From Candidatus Skiveiella danica (lineage in GTDB: Bacteria; Pseudomonadota; Gammaproteobacteria; Burkholderiales; Burkholderiaceae_C), in assembly GCA_016721925.1 (NCBI GenBank), contig JADKHE010000011.1:434001-498000 (forward strand): a stretch of 64,000 nucleotides of DNA, written 5' to 3'. The notes below the pieces were generated by a model, which made no database searches, was not told the DNA's origin, and saw nothing but the letters and a program-made list of their open reading frames with translations. Positions 13,709 through 22,490 of this stretch are shown here, piece by piece. How positions within the stretch are numbered: the stretch's first letter is position 1; each line of letters opens with the position of its first letter. The translations under genes were made by a program, and so were the position numbers.

Positions 13709-14683
13709 ATGCGCACCATCATTCACGCGGCCTTGCTGGCCGTTCCCGCAGCCGCCTTGCTTGCCGCCTGTGGCGGCTCGGATGACGCCGCGACGCCGAT
13801 CGCGCCCGTCGCCACGACCACCACGGTTTCCGGCTCCGCGGTGAAGGGGCCGGTCAACGGCGCCACAGTGAGGGCCAAGAAGCCGGATGGCACCGCCTGC
13901 GGCACCGCCACTACCAATGCACAGGGCACCTACAGCCTGGAGACCACCTGCACCGGGGACCTGATCATCGAGGTCAGTGGCGGCACCTATACCGACGAAG
14001 CCACCAACCAGAGCCGCGTCCTGGACACGCCGCTGCGCGTGGTCGTTGCCGCCAATGGCGGCACTGTCACCGGTATCGCCACGCCGCTGACGACGATGGC
14101 TTACACCTATGCCTTTGGCAGCGGCGCGCCGGTCAGCCACGCGGCCTTCACCACGCAGGCCCAGACGCTGGCCACCCAGTTCGGCCTGTCCGGCGTGAAC
14201 CTCGCCACCACGCTGCCGCAGGTCACCGGCACCACCAACGCCTATGGCGATTCGCTGCGCGCGCTGTCGCGGTACATGGCCGACAACAACCGCACCCTGG
14301 CCACGATCACCAACGCCGCGTTTGCCAATGCGGGTGACCTGACCGCGTTCAACACCCTCTACAACAACGCACTGATCGCCGTGGGTTCGCCTGTCCGTGT
14401 CAATTTCACCGCCACCGGCTTCAACCTGGCCGGCACCGGAGCGGGCGGGGGCTCGGGCACCTGCGGCGTGAACGTTCAGGGCACCGTCACGGCCAATGGG
14501 TTTACCGTGCCGCTGAATGTGAACTACTGCGTGACGGGGATTGCCGCCGGGTCCTGCACCAGCGGCAACAGCTCGCTGTCGCAGGCGCTGGGTGGCCAGC
14601 AAGGCATCGTGGGCGCAGCCAACCTGCAGTACGCCTTCTCGGCCAGCTGCGCGGCCGGCGCTTTCACGATCAACCTCCAGTAA
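13709..14683 (+). CDS. Predicted lipoprotein of unknown function
   Basis: A 324-residue exported protein. The signal peptide (about 1-20) ends in the lipobox LLAAC, so the mature protein starts CGGSDD and is probably anchored in the outer membrane. Residues about 40-100 (VSGSAVKGPVNGATVRA and following) resemble the carboxypeptidase-regulatory/prealbumin-like fold of adhesins and secreted proteins. The rest is Ala/Thr/Asn-rich, and paired Cys residues near the C-terminus may form disulfides. No enzyme motif is seen. A strong terminator follows. Confidence 0.75.
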   Translation: MRTIIHAALLAVPAAALLAACGGSDDAATPIAPVATTTTVSGSAVKGPVNGATVRAKKPDGTACGTATTNAQGTYSLETTCTGDLIIEVSGGTYTDEATNQSRVLDTPLRVVVAANGGTVTGIATPLTTMAYTYAFGSGAPVSHAAFTTQAQTLATQFGLSGVNLATTLPQVTGTTNAYGDSLRALSRYMADNNRTLATITNAAFANAGDLTAFNTLYNNALIAVGSPVRVNFTATGFNLAGTGAGGGSGTCGVNVQGTVTANGFTVPLNVNYCVTGIAAGSCTSGNSSLSQALGGQQGIVGAANLQYAFSASCAAGAFTINLQ

Positions 14684-14713
14684 AAGGCCACTCGGGGCCG
14701 GCGCCCCGGTGCG

Positions 14714-14741
14714 AAAGCCACCGCTTGCGGTGGCTTTTTTT
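14714..14741 (+). terminator. Rho-independent terminator after the lipoprotein gene
   Basis: The eight-base stem GCCACCGC/GCGGTGGC is followed by seven T residues. It begins 30 bases after the lipoprotein stop codon and precedes murU. Confidence 0.9.
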
Positions 14742-14803
14742 CTGCCCGCCGATAATCCGTCGATGCATCCTCGCCAGACCCGAGCACGGGTTTCCCTCGA
14801 ACC

Positions 14804-15541
14804 ATGAGTGCCGCCATGATCCTCGCCGCCGGCCGCGGCCAGCGCATGCGGCCCCTCACAGATGTCACGCCCAAGCCGCTGCTTCAGGTGCGCGGCAAGG
14901 CGCTGATGCAATGGCCGATGGAGGCGCTGGCGCGGGGCGGTTTTCACCGTCTGGTGGTCAACACCGCGTGGCTGGGTGAGCAGATTTCAGACTATTTTGG
15001 CCATAACCCAGCGTCAAATTGTCATGAGTCGCTATCAAATTTGAGTAGTCTGGACCTGCGCTATTCGCACGAAGGGCGCGACTTCGGCCGCGCGCTGGAG
15101 ACGGCCGGCGGCATCGTGCGCGCGCTGCCGCTGCTGGACGAGGTGTTCTGGGTGCTGGCCGGTGATGTGTACGCGCCGGGCTTTGCCTATACCCAGGCCG
15201 CTGTGGACCGCTTTGCCGCCAGCGGCAAGCTGGCCCACCTCTGGCTGGTTCCCAACCCGCCGCACAATCCCCGGGGCGACTTCGGGCTCTCGGCCGACGG
15301 TCAGGCCCTGAACCAGGCCGACGAAAAATACACGTTCAGCACCATCGCCCTGTACCGGCGCGCGCTGTTTGAGGCGCCCTGGTGCGCCACCCCCGCCGGC
15401 AATCCGGACGGGGTGGTCGCGCCGCTGGCGCCGCTGCTGCGCGCGGCCATGGACGCCGGCCAGGTCAGTGCCGAGCTGTACACCGGGCCCTGGACCGATG
15501 TCGGCACGCCCGAGCGCCTGGCCGAACTCAACGCCACCTGA
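14804..15541 (+). CDS. murU: N-acetylmuramate-1-phosphate uridylyltransferase-like nucleotidyltransferase
   Basis: A sugar-1-phosphate nucleotidyltransferase of 245 residues. The N-terminal signature MILAAGRGQRMRPLTDVTPK and the metal-binding region VLAGDVYAPGF are clear. It most resembles MurU of the Pseudomonas/Burkholderia cell-wall recycling route, which converts MurNAc-1-P to UDP-MurNAc. An unusual segment of about 20 residues (GHNPASNCHESLSNLSS) after EQISDYF is encoded by a dispersed repeat copy and would lengthen a surface loop. pepP follows closely. A related hexose-1-P nucleotidyltransferase cannot be excluded. Confidence 0.85.
   Translation: MSAAMILAAGRGQRMRPLTDVTPKPLLQVRGKALMQWPMEALARGGFHRLVVNTAWLGEQISDYFGHNPASNCHESLSNLSSLDLRYSHEGRDFGRALETAGGIVRALPLLDEVFWVLAGDVYAPGFAYTQAAVDRFAASGKLAHLWLVPNPPHNPRGDFGLSADGQALNQADEKYTFSTIALYRRALFEAPWCATPAGNPDGVVAPLAPLLRAAMDAGQVSAELYTGPWTDVGTPERLAELNAT
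14989..15045 (-). repeat. Dispersed palindromic repeat, copy E (inside murU)
   Basis: On the minus strand TAGC starts at 15034 and CGCTGGG at 15013. The flanks TTTGA and TTATGGCCA match the family. The element is markedly AT-richer than the surrounding gene. The murU frame runs through it and gains a loop of about 20 residues. Confidence 0.85.
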
Positions 15542-15562
15542 TTCCCCAACCGGACCGAACCG

Positions 15563-16947
15563 ATGAGCACCTCCCTTTACGCCGCCCGCCGCGCCCGCGT
15601 CGCCGCCCAGCTGGGCGCCGGCGGCATCGCCGTGATTCCCACCGCGCCCGAGCGGTCGCGCAACCGCGACAGCGAGTTCCTGTTCCGCCACGACAGCTAC
15701 TTCTATTACCTGAGCGGCTTTTCCGAGCCGAATGCCTGGCTGGTCATCACCGCCGACGGCCACACCACGCTGTTCTGCCAGCCCAAGGACCTGGAGCGCG
15801 AGATCTGGGACGGCATCCGCCTGGGCCCTGACGAAGCGCCCGGGCACTTGGGTGTGGACGCGGCGTACTCCGTCGCCGAGCTCGATGCGCGCCTGCCCAA
15901 ACTGCTGGAGAACCGCTCTGCTGTCTGGTACCCGTTCGCCACGCACCAAGGGCTGGAGACCCGCGTGGACGGCTGGCTCAACGCGGTGCGGGCGCGGGTG
16001 CGCTATGGCGCGCTGTGCCCGCAGGCCCAGCACGACCTGTGCGCCCTCCTCGACGAGATGCGCCTGATCAAGGATGCGCACGAGCAGGCCATCATGCGGC
16101 GCGCCGCACAGATCAGCGCGGGGCCCACATCCGCGCCATGCAGCGCAGCGCCGCCATGCTGCGCGCCGGCCAGGACGTGCGCGAGTACCACCTCGACGCC
16201 GAGCTGCTGCACGAGTTCCGCCAGCACGGCTCGCAGTACCCGGCCTACAGCTCCATCGTCGCCGCCGGCGCCAACGCCTGCGTGCTGCACTACCGCGCCG
16301 ACGCCGCGCCCATCCGCGACGGCGAGCTGGTGCTGATCGACGCCGGCTGCGAGCTGGACGGCTACGCGTCGGACATCACCCGCACCTTTCCCGCCAACGG
16401 CCGCTTCACCGGGCCGCAGCGCGCTCTGTACGACCTGGTGCTGGCCAGCCAGGACGCGGCGATTGCCGCCACCAAGCCGGGCGCGCGCTTCACCGACCCG
16501 CATGAGGCCACTGTCAAGGTGCTGACCCAGGGCATGTTCGACCTGGGCCTGCTCGACCGCGACCAGCATGGCACGCTGGACGATGCCATTCACCACCGCC
16601 ACTACTTCGCCCACTACATGCACCGCACCGGCCACTGGCTGGGCATGGACGTGCACGACTGCGGCAGCTACGTCGAGCCCACCGAGGTGGGCCAGACCCA
16701 TGAACGCAAGGACCCGCTGAGCGGTGAAACCATCACCGATCGCCCCAGCCGCATCCTGCGCCCCGGCATGGCCCTGACCATCGAGCCGGGCCTGTACGTG
16801 CGCCCCAGCGACCGGATCCCGAAAGAGTTCTGGAACATCGGCATCCGCATCGAAGACGACGCCTTCGTGACCGAGACCGGCTGCGAGCTGATCACGCGCG
16901 GCGTGCCGGTGAAGGCGGACGAGATCGAGGCGCTGATGCGGGGGTGA
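15563..16947 (+). CDS. pepP: Xaa-Pro aminopeptidase (one frameshift)
   Basis: A metallopeptidase of about 461 residues that removes N-terminal residues preceding proline. The N-terminal domain includes RNRDSEFLFRHDSYFYYLSG. The pita-bread catalytic domain shows the metal ligands in IDAGCELDGYASDITRTFP, HRTGHWLGMDVHD, LTIEPGLYV and IRIEDDAF. One base is missing from the G run at 16120-16123, between AAQISAG and HIRAMQRSA, so the two halves lie in different frames. Sequence error is likely. Confidence 0.92.
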
Positions 16948-16956
16948 GGGAGACTC

Positions 16957-17012
16957 ACTTATTCGTAGCGAACATCGACCGTTTGACGCTGGGAACCCCC
17001 TGAAAAACTTGA
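16957..17012 (+). repeat. Dispersed palindromic repeat, copy G (intergenic)
   Basis: TAGC at 16966 and CGCTGGG at 16987 keep the invariant spacing, with CGACC and TTTGA between them. It lies just after the pepP stop, in the 169-base gap before the hydrolase gene. Confidence 0.75.
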
Positions 17013-17116
17013 AATTTCCGGTTTGAAGGACGGTACGTGCCTGGGGCGTGGCAGGGGGCCGCGCCACCAAGCCTTGACCCGAACCACGAAGGCCTTCAGA
17101 GTTGAATCCTCGCCCC

Positions 17117-18038
17117 ATGTCCAGCTTTGATCCGTCTGATGCCCCACCCACGCCGCAGGAGAGAAGGGCGGTTCGCCGACCCGGCGCAGACGTCATCTAC
17201 CGGGTTCGTCGGGCGAGCAGCCCGTCGCCGGCCGCGCCCGTCGTGTTCCTGCACGGGCTTGCGAGCAACATGACGCGGTGGGCCGAACTCACGCGCGAGA
17301 CCACGCTGGGCGAGCACCATGACCTGATTCGTGTGGATTTGCGCGGTCATGGCGAATCGATGACGCGACGCCGATTCGACTTGAGCGTCTGGGGCGACGA
17401 TCTGGCGCAGCTGCTCACCGAGGAGCGCGCCACCCGCGCCTATCTGGTCGGCCACAGCCTGGGCGCCACACTCGCCATGGCGTTTGCGGCCGCTCGCCCG
17501 GAACGGGTGGCCGGGCTCGTGCTGATTGACCCGGTTTTTCGGGAAGCCCTGGTGCCGGGTAAAGCGCATTACGCGAGAAATGGCCCGTTGTTCGCGCGCG
17601 CAGCCACGCTCATTCGCGCCCTCAACCGGATCGGCCTGTACCGGCGCAGGCTCAAGTCGCTCGATCTGGAACAGCTCGATCGGCAAGCGCGCGTCGCGCT
17701 CGCCGACCCCGGCCAGCTTGAAGCCTTCGTCCGCCGCTACAGCTCGGCGCGGGAAGACTTGCGCCACATTCCGCACGCCAACTACCTGCAGGACCTGGTG
17801 GAGCTGTTCCGTCCGCTGCCCGCCCTGCACCCGGGTGGGCGCGCCTGTGCTCGTGCTTCGCTCCACCATCGCGGGCTATCAGGACGAGGCTGCTGTCGAT
17901 CGACGGCTGGGCGAGTTGAGCGACTGCCAGGTCGAGGCCATTCACTGCCATCACTGGCCGGTCACCGAGCGTCCCCATGAGGTGAGGCGCCTGATCGAAG
18001 ACTGGATCGAAAGGCGGGAAGGGCGCACGCGCCCTTGA
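17117..18038 (+). CDS. Alpha/beta-fold hydrolase (one frameshift)
   Basis: A serine hydrolase of about 306 residues after correction, substrate unknown. The oxyanion-hole segment is VVFLHGLASN, the nucleophile elbow is VGHSLG, and LVLIDPVF follows. The C-terminal part, in the shifted frame, has APVLVLRSTIAGY and the likely catalytic His in IHCHHWPV. One extra C in the run at 17830-17832 breaks the frame after LPALH. The ATG at 17117 is preferred to an upstream TTG at 17102. It converges on the DUF3297 gene. Confidence 0.8.
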
Positions 18039-18068
18039 CGCCTTCGCCAGGAGCCACCGTCCGGCCGC

Positions 18069-18317
18069 TCAGCGATAGAACGCCTCGACCCGGCCCTTGA
18101 GCTTGATCAGCAGGGGCTTGCCGCGCCGGTCCAGCGTCTTGCCCGCCGGCACCTTGACCCAGCCCTCGCTGATGCAGTATTCCTCGACGTCGAGCCGCTC
18201 CTTGTCGTTGAAGCGGATGCCCACGTCGTGCTCGAAGACCGCGGCGACGAAGAAGGGACTGGACGGATCGATCGACAGGTGGTCGGGCAGGTCGGGGCGG
18301 GGGCTCGGCTCGGTCAT
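18069..18317 (-). CDS. DUF3297 family protein
   Basis: An 82-residue conserved protein of unknown function. The segments DHLSIDPSSPFFVAAVFEHD, GIRFNDKER, EEYCISEGWVKV and GKPLLIKLKGRVEAFY fit the DUF3297 family. No membrane segment or signal peptide is seen, so it is probably cytosolic. It lies 80 bases downstream of serA on the same strand. Confidence 0.75.
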   Translation of the reverse strand: MTEPSPRPDLPDHLSIDPSSPFFVAAVFEHDVGIRFNDKERLDVEEYCISEGWVKVPAGKTLDRRGKPLLIKLKGRVEAFYR

Positions 18318-18397
18318 GGGTTATGGCGTGATGGGGGTGGCGCCGCGGCGCACAGGGATGTCGTTCGGAGTTTTCTTGGGCAGGTCGGGCGCGCGGG

Positions 18398-19570
18398 TCA
18401 GATCACCCGCACCCGGATCACGTGCTCCACGGCCTGGATGGCGGCGGCCACCGCGTCATCGGGCCGGCTTTCCACGTCGATGATGTTGAAGGCCAACTCG
18501 CCGCGGCTCTTGTTCATCATGTCCACCACGTTGACCTTGTGCTCGGCCAGCACCGACAGCACGTGGCCCAGCACGCCGGAAACGTTGTCGTTCGAGAAGC
18601 TGATGCGCGTCGTGCCGGGGGTGCGCTCCATGCGCACGGCGGGGAAGTTCACCGAGTTGGTGATGTTGCCGTTTTCCAGGTAGTCCATGAGCTGGTTGGC
18701 GGCCATCACGGCGCAGTTTTCCTCGGACTCCTCGGTGCTCGCGCCGATGTGCGGCATGGCGATCACCTTGGCGTGGCCCAGCATCGCGGGCTCGGGGAAG
18801 TCGCAGACGTAGCGGCCCAGCCGGCCGGCGTCCAGGCAACGCTGCACCGCGGCCGAGTCGACGATGGTTTCGCGCGCGAAGTTCAGCAGCACCGCGCCGG
18901 GCTTGATGCCGGCCAGCGCGTCGGCGTTGATCAGGTGGCGCGTGGCGTCCATCGCCGGCACGTGCAGCGAGACGTAGTCGGAGCGCGCCAGCAGCGCCGG
19001 CAGGTTCTCCATGCGCGTGACTTCGTTGGACAGCCGCCAGGCCGCGTCGATCGAGAGCGCCGGGTCGAACCCCACCACCTTCATGCCCATGGCCAGCGCC
19101 ATCTCGGCCACCATCGAGCCGATCGCGCCCAGGCCGACGATGCCCAGCGTCTTGCCCTTGATCTCGCCGCCGGCAAAACGCGATTTTTCCTTCTCCAGCA
19201 GCGCCGACATCTCGGCTGCGTCGGTCAGGTGGGTGAGCGACTGCACGTAGGCCATGCCGGGCAGGATGCCGCGCGTGGCCAGCAGCATGCCGGCCATCAC
19301 CAGTTCCTTCACCGCATTGGCGTTGGCGCCCGGCGTGTTGAACACCACGATGCCCAGCTTGCTGTACTCGGCAATCGGCACGTTGTTGACGCCCGCGCCG
19401 GCACGCGCCACCGCCAGCAGCGACTCGGGCACCGGCACGCCCTGCAGCTTCTGGCTGCGCAGCAGGAAGGCATCGGGGTGGCCGATGTCGCTGCCGACTT
19501 CATAGGACTGGCGGGGAAACCGGTCCAGGCCCTTGACCGAGATCTGGTTGTAGGTTCTGACTTTGTACAT
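18398..19570 (-). CDS. serA: D-3-phosphoglycerate dehydrogenase
   Basis: Catalyses the first step of serine synthesis from 3-phosphoglycerate. It is 390 residues. The nucleotide-binding motif is GIVGLGAIGSMVAEMAL, and the substrate/catalytic regions include GAGVNNVPI and MPHIGASTEESEENC with the catalytic His. A short C-terminal ACT domain (about 320-390) suggests allosteric control. It lies 16 bases downstream of serC, so the first two steps of the pathway are co-transcribed. Confidence 0.93.
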   Translation of the reverse strand: MYKVRTYNQISVKGLDRFPRQSYEVGSDIGHPDAFLLRSQKLQGVPVPESLLAVARAGAGVNNVPIAEYSKLGIVVFNTPGANANAVKELVMAGMLLATRGILPGMAYVQSLTHLTDAAEMSALLEKEKSRFAGGEIKGKTLGIVGLGAIGSMVAEMALAMGMKVVGFDPALSIDAAWRLSNEVTRMENLPALLARSDYVSLHVPAMDATRHLINADALAGIKPGAVLLNFARETIVDSAAVQRCLDAGRLGRYVCDFPEPAMLGHAKVIAMPHIGASTEESEENCAVMAANQLMDYLENGNITNSVNFPAVRMERTPGTTRISFSNDNVSGVLGHVLSVLAEHKVNVVDMMNKSRGELAFNIIDVESRPDDAVAAAIQAVEHVIRVRVI

Positions 19571-19586
19571 GGCGGGGCTCTCGGTC

Positions 19587-20702
19587 TCAGGCGCTGACGG
19601 TCTGGTAGGCCCAGCTCAGCCAGGGCATCAGGGCCTGCAGGTCGGCGGATTCGACCGTGGCGCCGCACCAGATGCGGATGCCGGCCGGTGCGTCCTTGTA
19701 GGCGCCGATGTCATAGGCCACGCCTTCGGCTTCCAGCAGCTTCACGACCTGCTTGACCTTCGCCTCCTCGAGCTTCAGCGTCAGGCAGACGCTGGTGTTG
19801 GAACGCGTCGCCGGGTCCTTGGCGAGGAAGGAGATCCAGTCGTTGGCGGCGACGAAGTCGGCGATCACCTTGAGGTTGGCCTCGCTGCGGGCCATGGTGG
19901 CTTTGACGCCGCCGATGCGCTCGACCCAGGCCAGCGCGTCCAGGTAGTCGGACACGCACAGCATCGACGGCGTGTTGATGGTCTCGCCCTTGAACAGGCC
20001 CTCGGTCAGCTTGCCGCCGGAGGTCATGCGGAAGATCTTGGGCAGGGGCCAGGGCGGGCTGTAGCTCTCCAGGCGCTGCACCGCGCGCGGGCTCAGGATC
20101 AGCATGCCGTGCGCGCCTTCGCCGCCCAGCACCTTCTGCCAGGAGTAGGTGATCACGTCGAGCTTGTCCCAAGGCAGCTCCATCGCGAACACGGCCGAGG
20201 TGGCGTCGCAGATCGTCAGGCCGGCGCGGTCCGCGGGGATCCAGTCGCCGGTGGGCACTTTCACGCCCGAGGTCGTGCCGTTCCAGGTGAAGACCACGTC
20301 GTTGTCGAAGTTGACGGTGGACAGGTCCACGATGTCGCCGTAGCCGGCTTCGCGCTTGGTCACGTTGGGCAGCTTGAGCTGCTTGACGATGTCGGTCACC
20401 CAGCCGGAGCCGAACGACTCCCAGGCCAGCACGTCCACGCCGCGCGGGCCCAGCAGCGACCACATGGCCATTTCCACCGCGCCGGTGTCGGAGGCCGGCA
20501 CCACGGCCACCCGGTAACCCTCGGGCAGGCCCAGCAGGCGCGCGGTTTCTGTACAGGCCAGGCCCAGCGCCTTCTTGCCCAGCGCCGATCGGTGCGAGCG
20601 GCCCAGCACGTCAAGCTGCAGGGCGGCCACGTCGTAGCCGGGGCGCTTGGCGCAGGGGCCGGAGGAAAAATTGGGGTTCTGGGGTTTGACGGTGGGTTGC
20701 AT
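19587..20702 (-). CDS. serC: Phosphoserine aminotransferase, NFSSGPCAKRPG subtype
   Basis: A PLP enzyme of serine synthesis, 371 residues from ATG at 20702. The start PNFSSGPCAKRPGYDV and the sequences around LGRSHRSALGK and the PLP-lysine region TYSWQKVLGGEGAHGM match the subtype best known from alphaproteobacteria and Methanosarcina, not the E. coli type usual in Burkholderiales. It forms an operon with serA. A canonical serC may exist elsewhere in this genome; that cannot be seen here. Confidence 0.88.
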   Translation of the reverse strand: MQPTVKPQNPNFSSGPCAKRPGYDVAALQLDVLGRSHRSALGKKALGLACTETARLLGLPEGYRVAVVPASDTGAVEMAMWSLLGPRGVDVLAWESFGSGWVTDIVKQLKLPNVTKREAGYGDIVDLSTVNFDNDVVFTWNGTTSGVKVPTGDWIPADRAGLTICDATSAVFAMELPWDKLDVITYSWQKVLGGEGAHGMLILSPRAVQRLESYSPPWPLPKIFRMTSGGKLTEGLFKGETINTPSMLCVSDYLDALAWVERIGGVKATMARSEANLKVIADFVAANDWISFLAKDPATRSNTSVCLTLKLEEAKVKQVVKLLEAEGVAYDIGAYKDAPAGIRIWCGATVESADLQALMPWLSWAYQTVSA

Positions 20703-20785
20703 GGGGATGGTTTCCAGGGGGAGCAGAAGGGCGGAGGGGATGGGCGGCAGCACCGGTTGGGTGGGCCGCATCCTGGCGAAAATTC

Positions 20786-20791
20786 ATTGTA
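20786..20791 (-). promoter_or_regulatory. Candidate -10 element for serC-serA
   Basis: TACAAT on the minus strand lies 84 bases upstream of the serC ATG, in the gap shared with the divergent acyltransferase gene. No good -35 hexamer was found, so confidence is moderate. Confidence 0.4.
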
Positions 20792-20916
20792 GCAACCGGC
20801 CTTTTGCTGCATTGCGGCATCGGGCAGCGATGCCGCCGCGACGCGAAGAGGCTACAACGCGGGCAAAGCCTAGGCACAATCGGGTGCTGACTCCCTTTCC
20901 CTCTCTGGTACAGACC

Positions 20917-21816
20917 ATGCTCGGATTCCTGCCTCCCGTCGTGCGCGGCATCATTGCCTTGCTGCTGCTGGTGATCAACACGTTGTTCTGGTGTGCGCTG
21001 CTGCTGGCGCTGGCGCTGGTCAAGCTGGTGCTGCCGTTTGCGGTGGTCCGCAAGGCGATCGACCCGGTGCTCAATGCCATCGCGACCAGCTGGATCGCCT
21101 GCAACAGCGGCTGGATGCGGCTGACCCAGCGCACCGAATGGGATGTCGAGGGCGTGGCCAAGCTGCCCTACCGCGGCTGGTACCTGGTCAACTGCAACCA
21201 CCAGTCCTGGGTGGACATCTTCGTGCTGCAGCACGTGATGAACCGGCAGATTCCGCTGTTGAAGTTCTTCCTCAAGCAAGAACTCATCTATGTGCCGGTG
21301 ATTGGCCTGGCCTGGTGGGCGCTCGATTTCCCGTTCATGAAACGCCATTCGCGCGCCGCGCTGCGCAAGAACCCCGAGCTGCGCCAGCAGGACCGCGAGA
21401 CCACGCGCAAGGCCTGCGCCAAGTTCGCGCTCGTGCCCACCAGCGTCATGAACTTTGCCGAGGGCACGCGCTTCACCCGCGCCAAGCACCAGGCCCAGTC
21501 CTCGCCCTACCGCCACCTGCTCAAGCCCAAGGCCGGCGCGCTGGCCCTGGCGCTGAATGCCATGGGTGAGCAGTTCCATTCGCTGATCGACGTCACCATC
21601 GTCTATCCGGGCGGTGTGCCGACCTTCTGGCACTTCCTGTGCGGCACCACGCCGCGCGTGATCCTTCGGGCGCGGCAGTTGCCGATCCCGGCCGAGTTCT
21701 GTGTCGGTGATTACGAGGGCGATGCCGAGTTCCGCGGCATGCTGCACCGCTGGCTGGCCGACATCTGGACCGCCAAGGACGAGCAGATCGACGCCCTTCT
21801 GAAGGCGCGCCCCTGA
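20917..21816 (+). CDS. 1-acyl-sn-glycerol-3-phosphate acyltransferase-like (PlsC/YihG)
   Basis: A membrane acyltransferase of 299 residues acting in phospholipid synthesis or remodelling. One or two hydrophobic helices at about 1-45 anchor it. The HX4D catalytic motif is in NCNHQSWVDIF, the phosphate-binding motif is NFAEGTRFTR, and a later block VTIVYPGGVPTFW fits the YihG/LCLAT branch. The ATG at 20917 is chosen because the membrane helix starts there. It is divergent from serC. The exact acyl donor and acceptor are not determined. Confidence 0.85.
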   Translation: MLGFLPPVVRGIIALLLLVINTLFWCALLLALALVKLVLPFAVVRKAIDPVLNAIATSWIACNSGWMRLTQRTEWDVEGVAKLPYRGWYLVNCNHQSWVDIFVLQHVMNRQIPLLKFFLKQELIYVPVIGLAWWALDFPFMKRHSRAALRKNPELRQQDRETTRKACAKFALVPTSVMNFAEGTRFTRAKHQAQSSPYRHLLKPKAGALALALNAMGEQFHSLIDVTIVYPGGVPTFWHFLCGTTPRVILRARQLPIPAEFCVGDYEGDAEFRGMLHRWLADIWTAKDEQIDALLKARP

Positions 21817-21841
21817 CCCGGCCTGAGCGGGAGCCTTTGGC

Positions 21842-22441
21842 ATGACCCCAGCGGACCCCGCGGCGGCGCGCCTGATCAGCGTGAACCTGGGCCTCGCGCG
21901 CCCCTTGCTGGCCAGCGGTCGCCGGGTGCTGTCGGCCATCGGCAAGGAGCCGGTGGCGGGGCCGGTCGCGGTGGCCCGCCTCGGCCTGGCCGGCGACGAA
22001 CAGGCCGACCTCAGCGTGCATGGCGGGCTGGACAAGGCGGTCTATGCCTATCCTGCCGAGCACCTGGCCTTCTGGCAGGCCAAGCGGCTGGAGCACAGTG
22101 TCAGCCTCTGGGACGAGGTGCTGCCCAGTGGCTTTGTCGGCGAGAACCTCTCGCTGGAGGGCTTGCTGGAGGCGCAGGTCTGGGTCGGTGACGAACTGCA
22201 CTTCCCCGGCTGCGTGCTGCGCGTGACGGCGCCGCGCGAGCCCTGCTACAAGTTCAACGCCGTCATGGGCTACCCCCAGGCTGCGCGCGACATGATGCTG
22301 GCCGGGTGCTGCGGGTTCTATCTGGCGGTGAAGCAGGGCGGCACGATCGAGGCCGGCCAGTACGGCACGCTGGTGCCGGGCCAGCGCGGCCTGTCGATTG
22401 CCGAAGCGTTCCAGGCCCGGCGGATCAAGCATCTGCGCTGA
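21842..22441 (+). CDS. MOSC-domain protein, YiiM-like
   Basis: A 199-residue MOSC protein. The segments GDEQADLSVHGGLDKAVYAYP and GENLSLEGLLEAQVWVGD, with the conserved Cys in TAPREPCYKF, match the YiiM branch, which takes part in molybdenum-cofactor sulfur chemistry and N-hydroxylated base detoxification in some bacteria. It begins 25 bases after the acyltransferase and is probably in the same transcript. The substrate is inferred only at family level. Confidence 0.85.
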   Translation: MTPADPAAARLISVNLGLARPLLASGRRVLSAIGKEPVAGPVAVARLGLAGDEQADLSVHGGLDKAVYAYPAEHLAFWQAKRLEHSVSLWDEVLPSGFVGENLSLEGLLEAQVWVGDELHFPGCVLRVTAPREPCYKFNAVMGYPQAARDMMLAGCCGFYLAVKQGGTIEAGQYGTLVPGQRGLSIAEAFQARRIKHLR

Positions 22442-22476
22442 AGGGCCCCTGCGGGCGGTCCTGTGGGGTGCCCACC

Positions 22477-22482
22477 TATAAT
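22477..22482 (+). promoter_or_regulatory. TATAAT -10 element immediately before the ABC1 kinase start
   Basis: A perfect TATAAT ends eight bases before the GTG start at 22491. Transcription would begin at or within two bases of the start codon and give a leaderless mRNA. The -35 region is poor. This supports GTG 22491 as the start. Confidence 0.55.
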
Positions 22483-22490
22483 TTTCCGTT

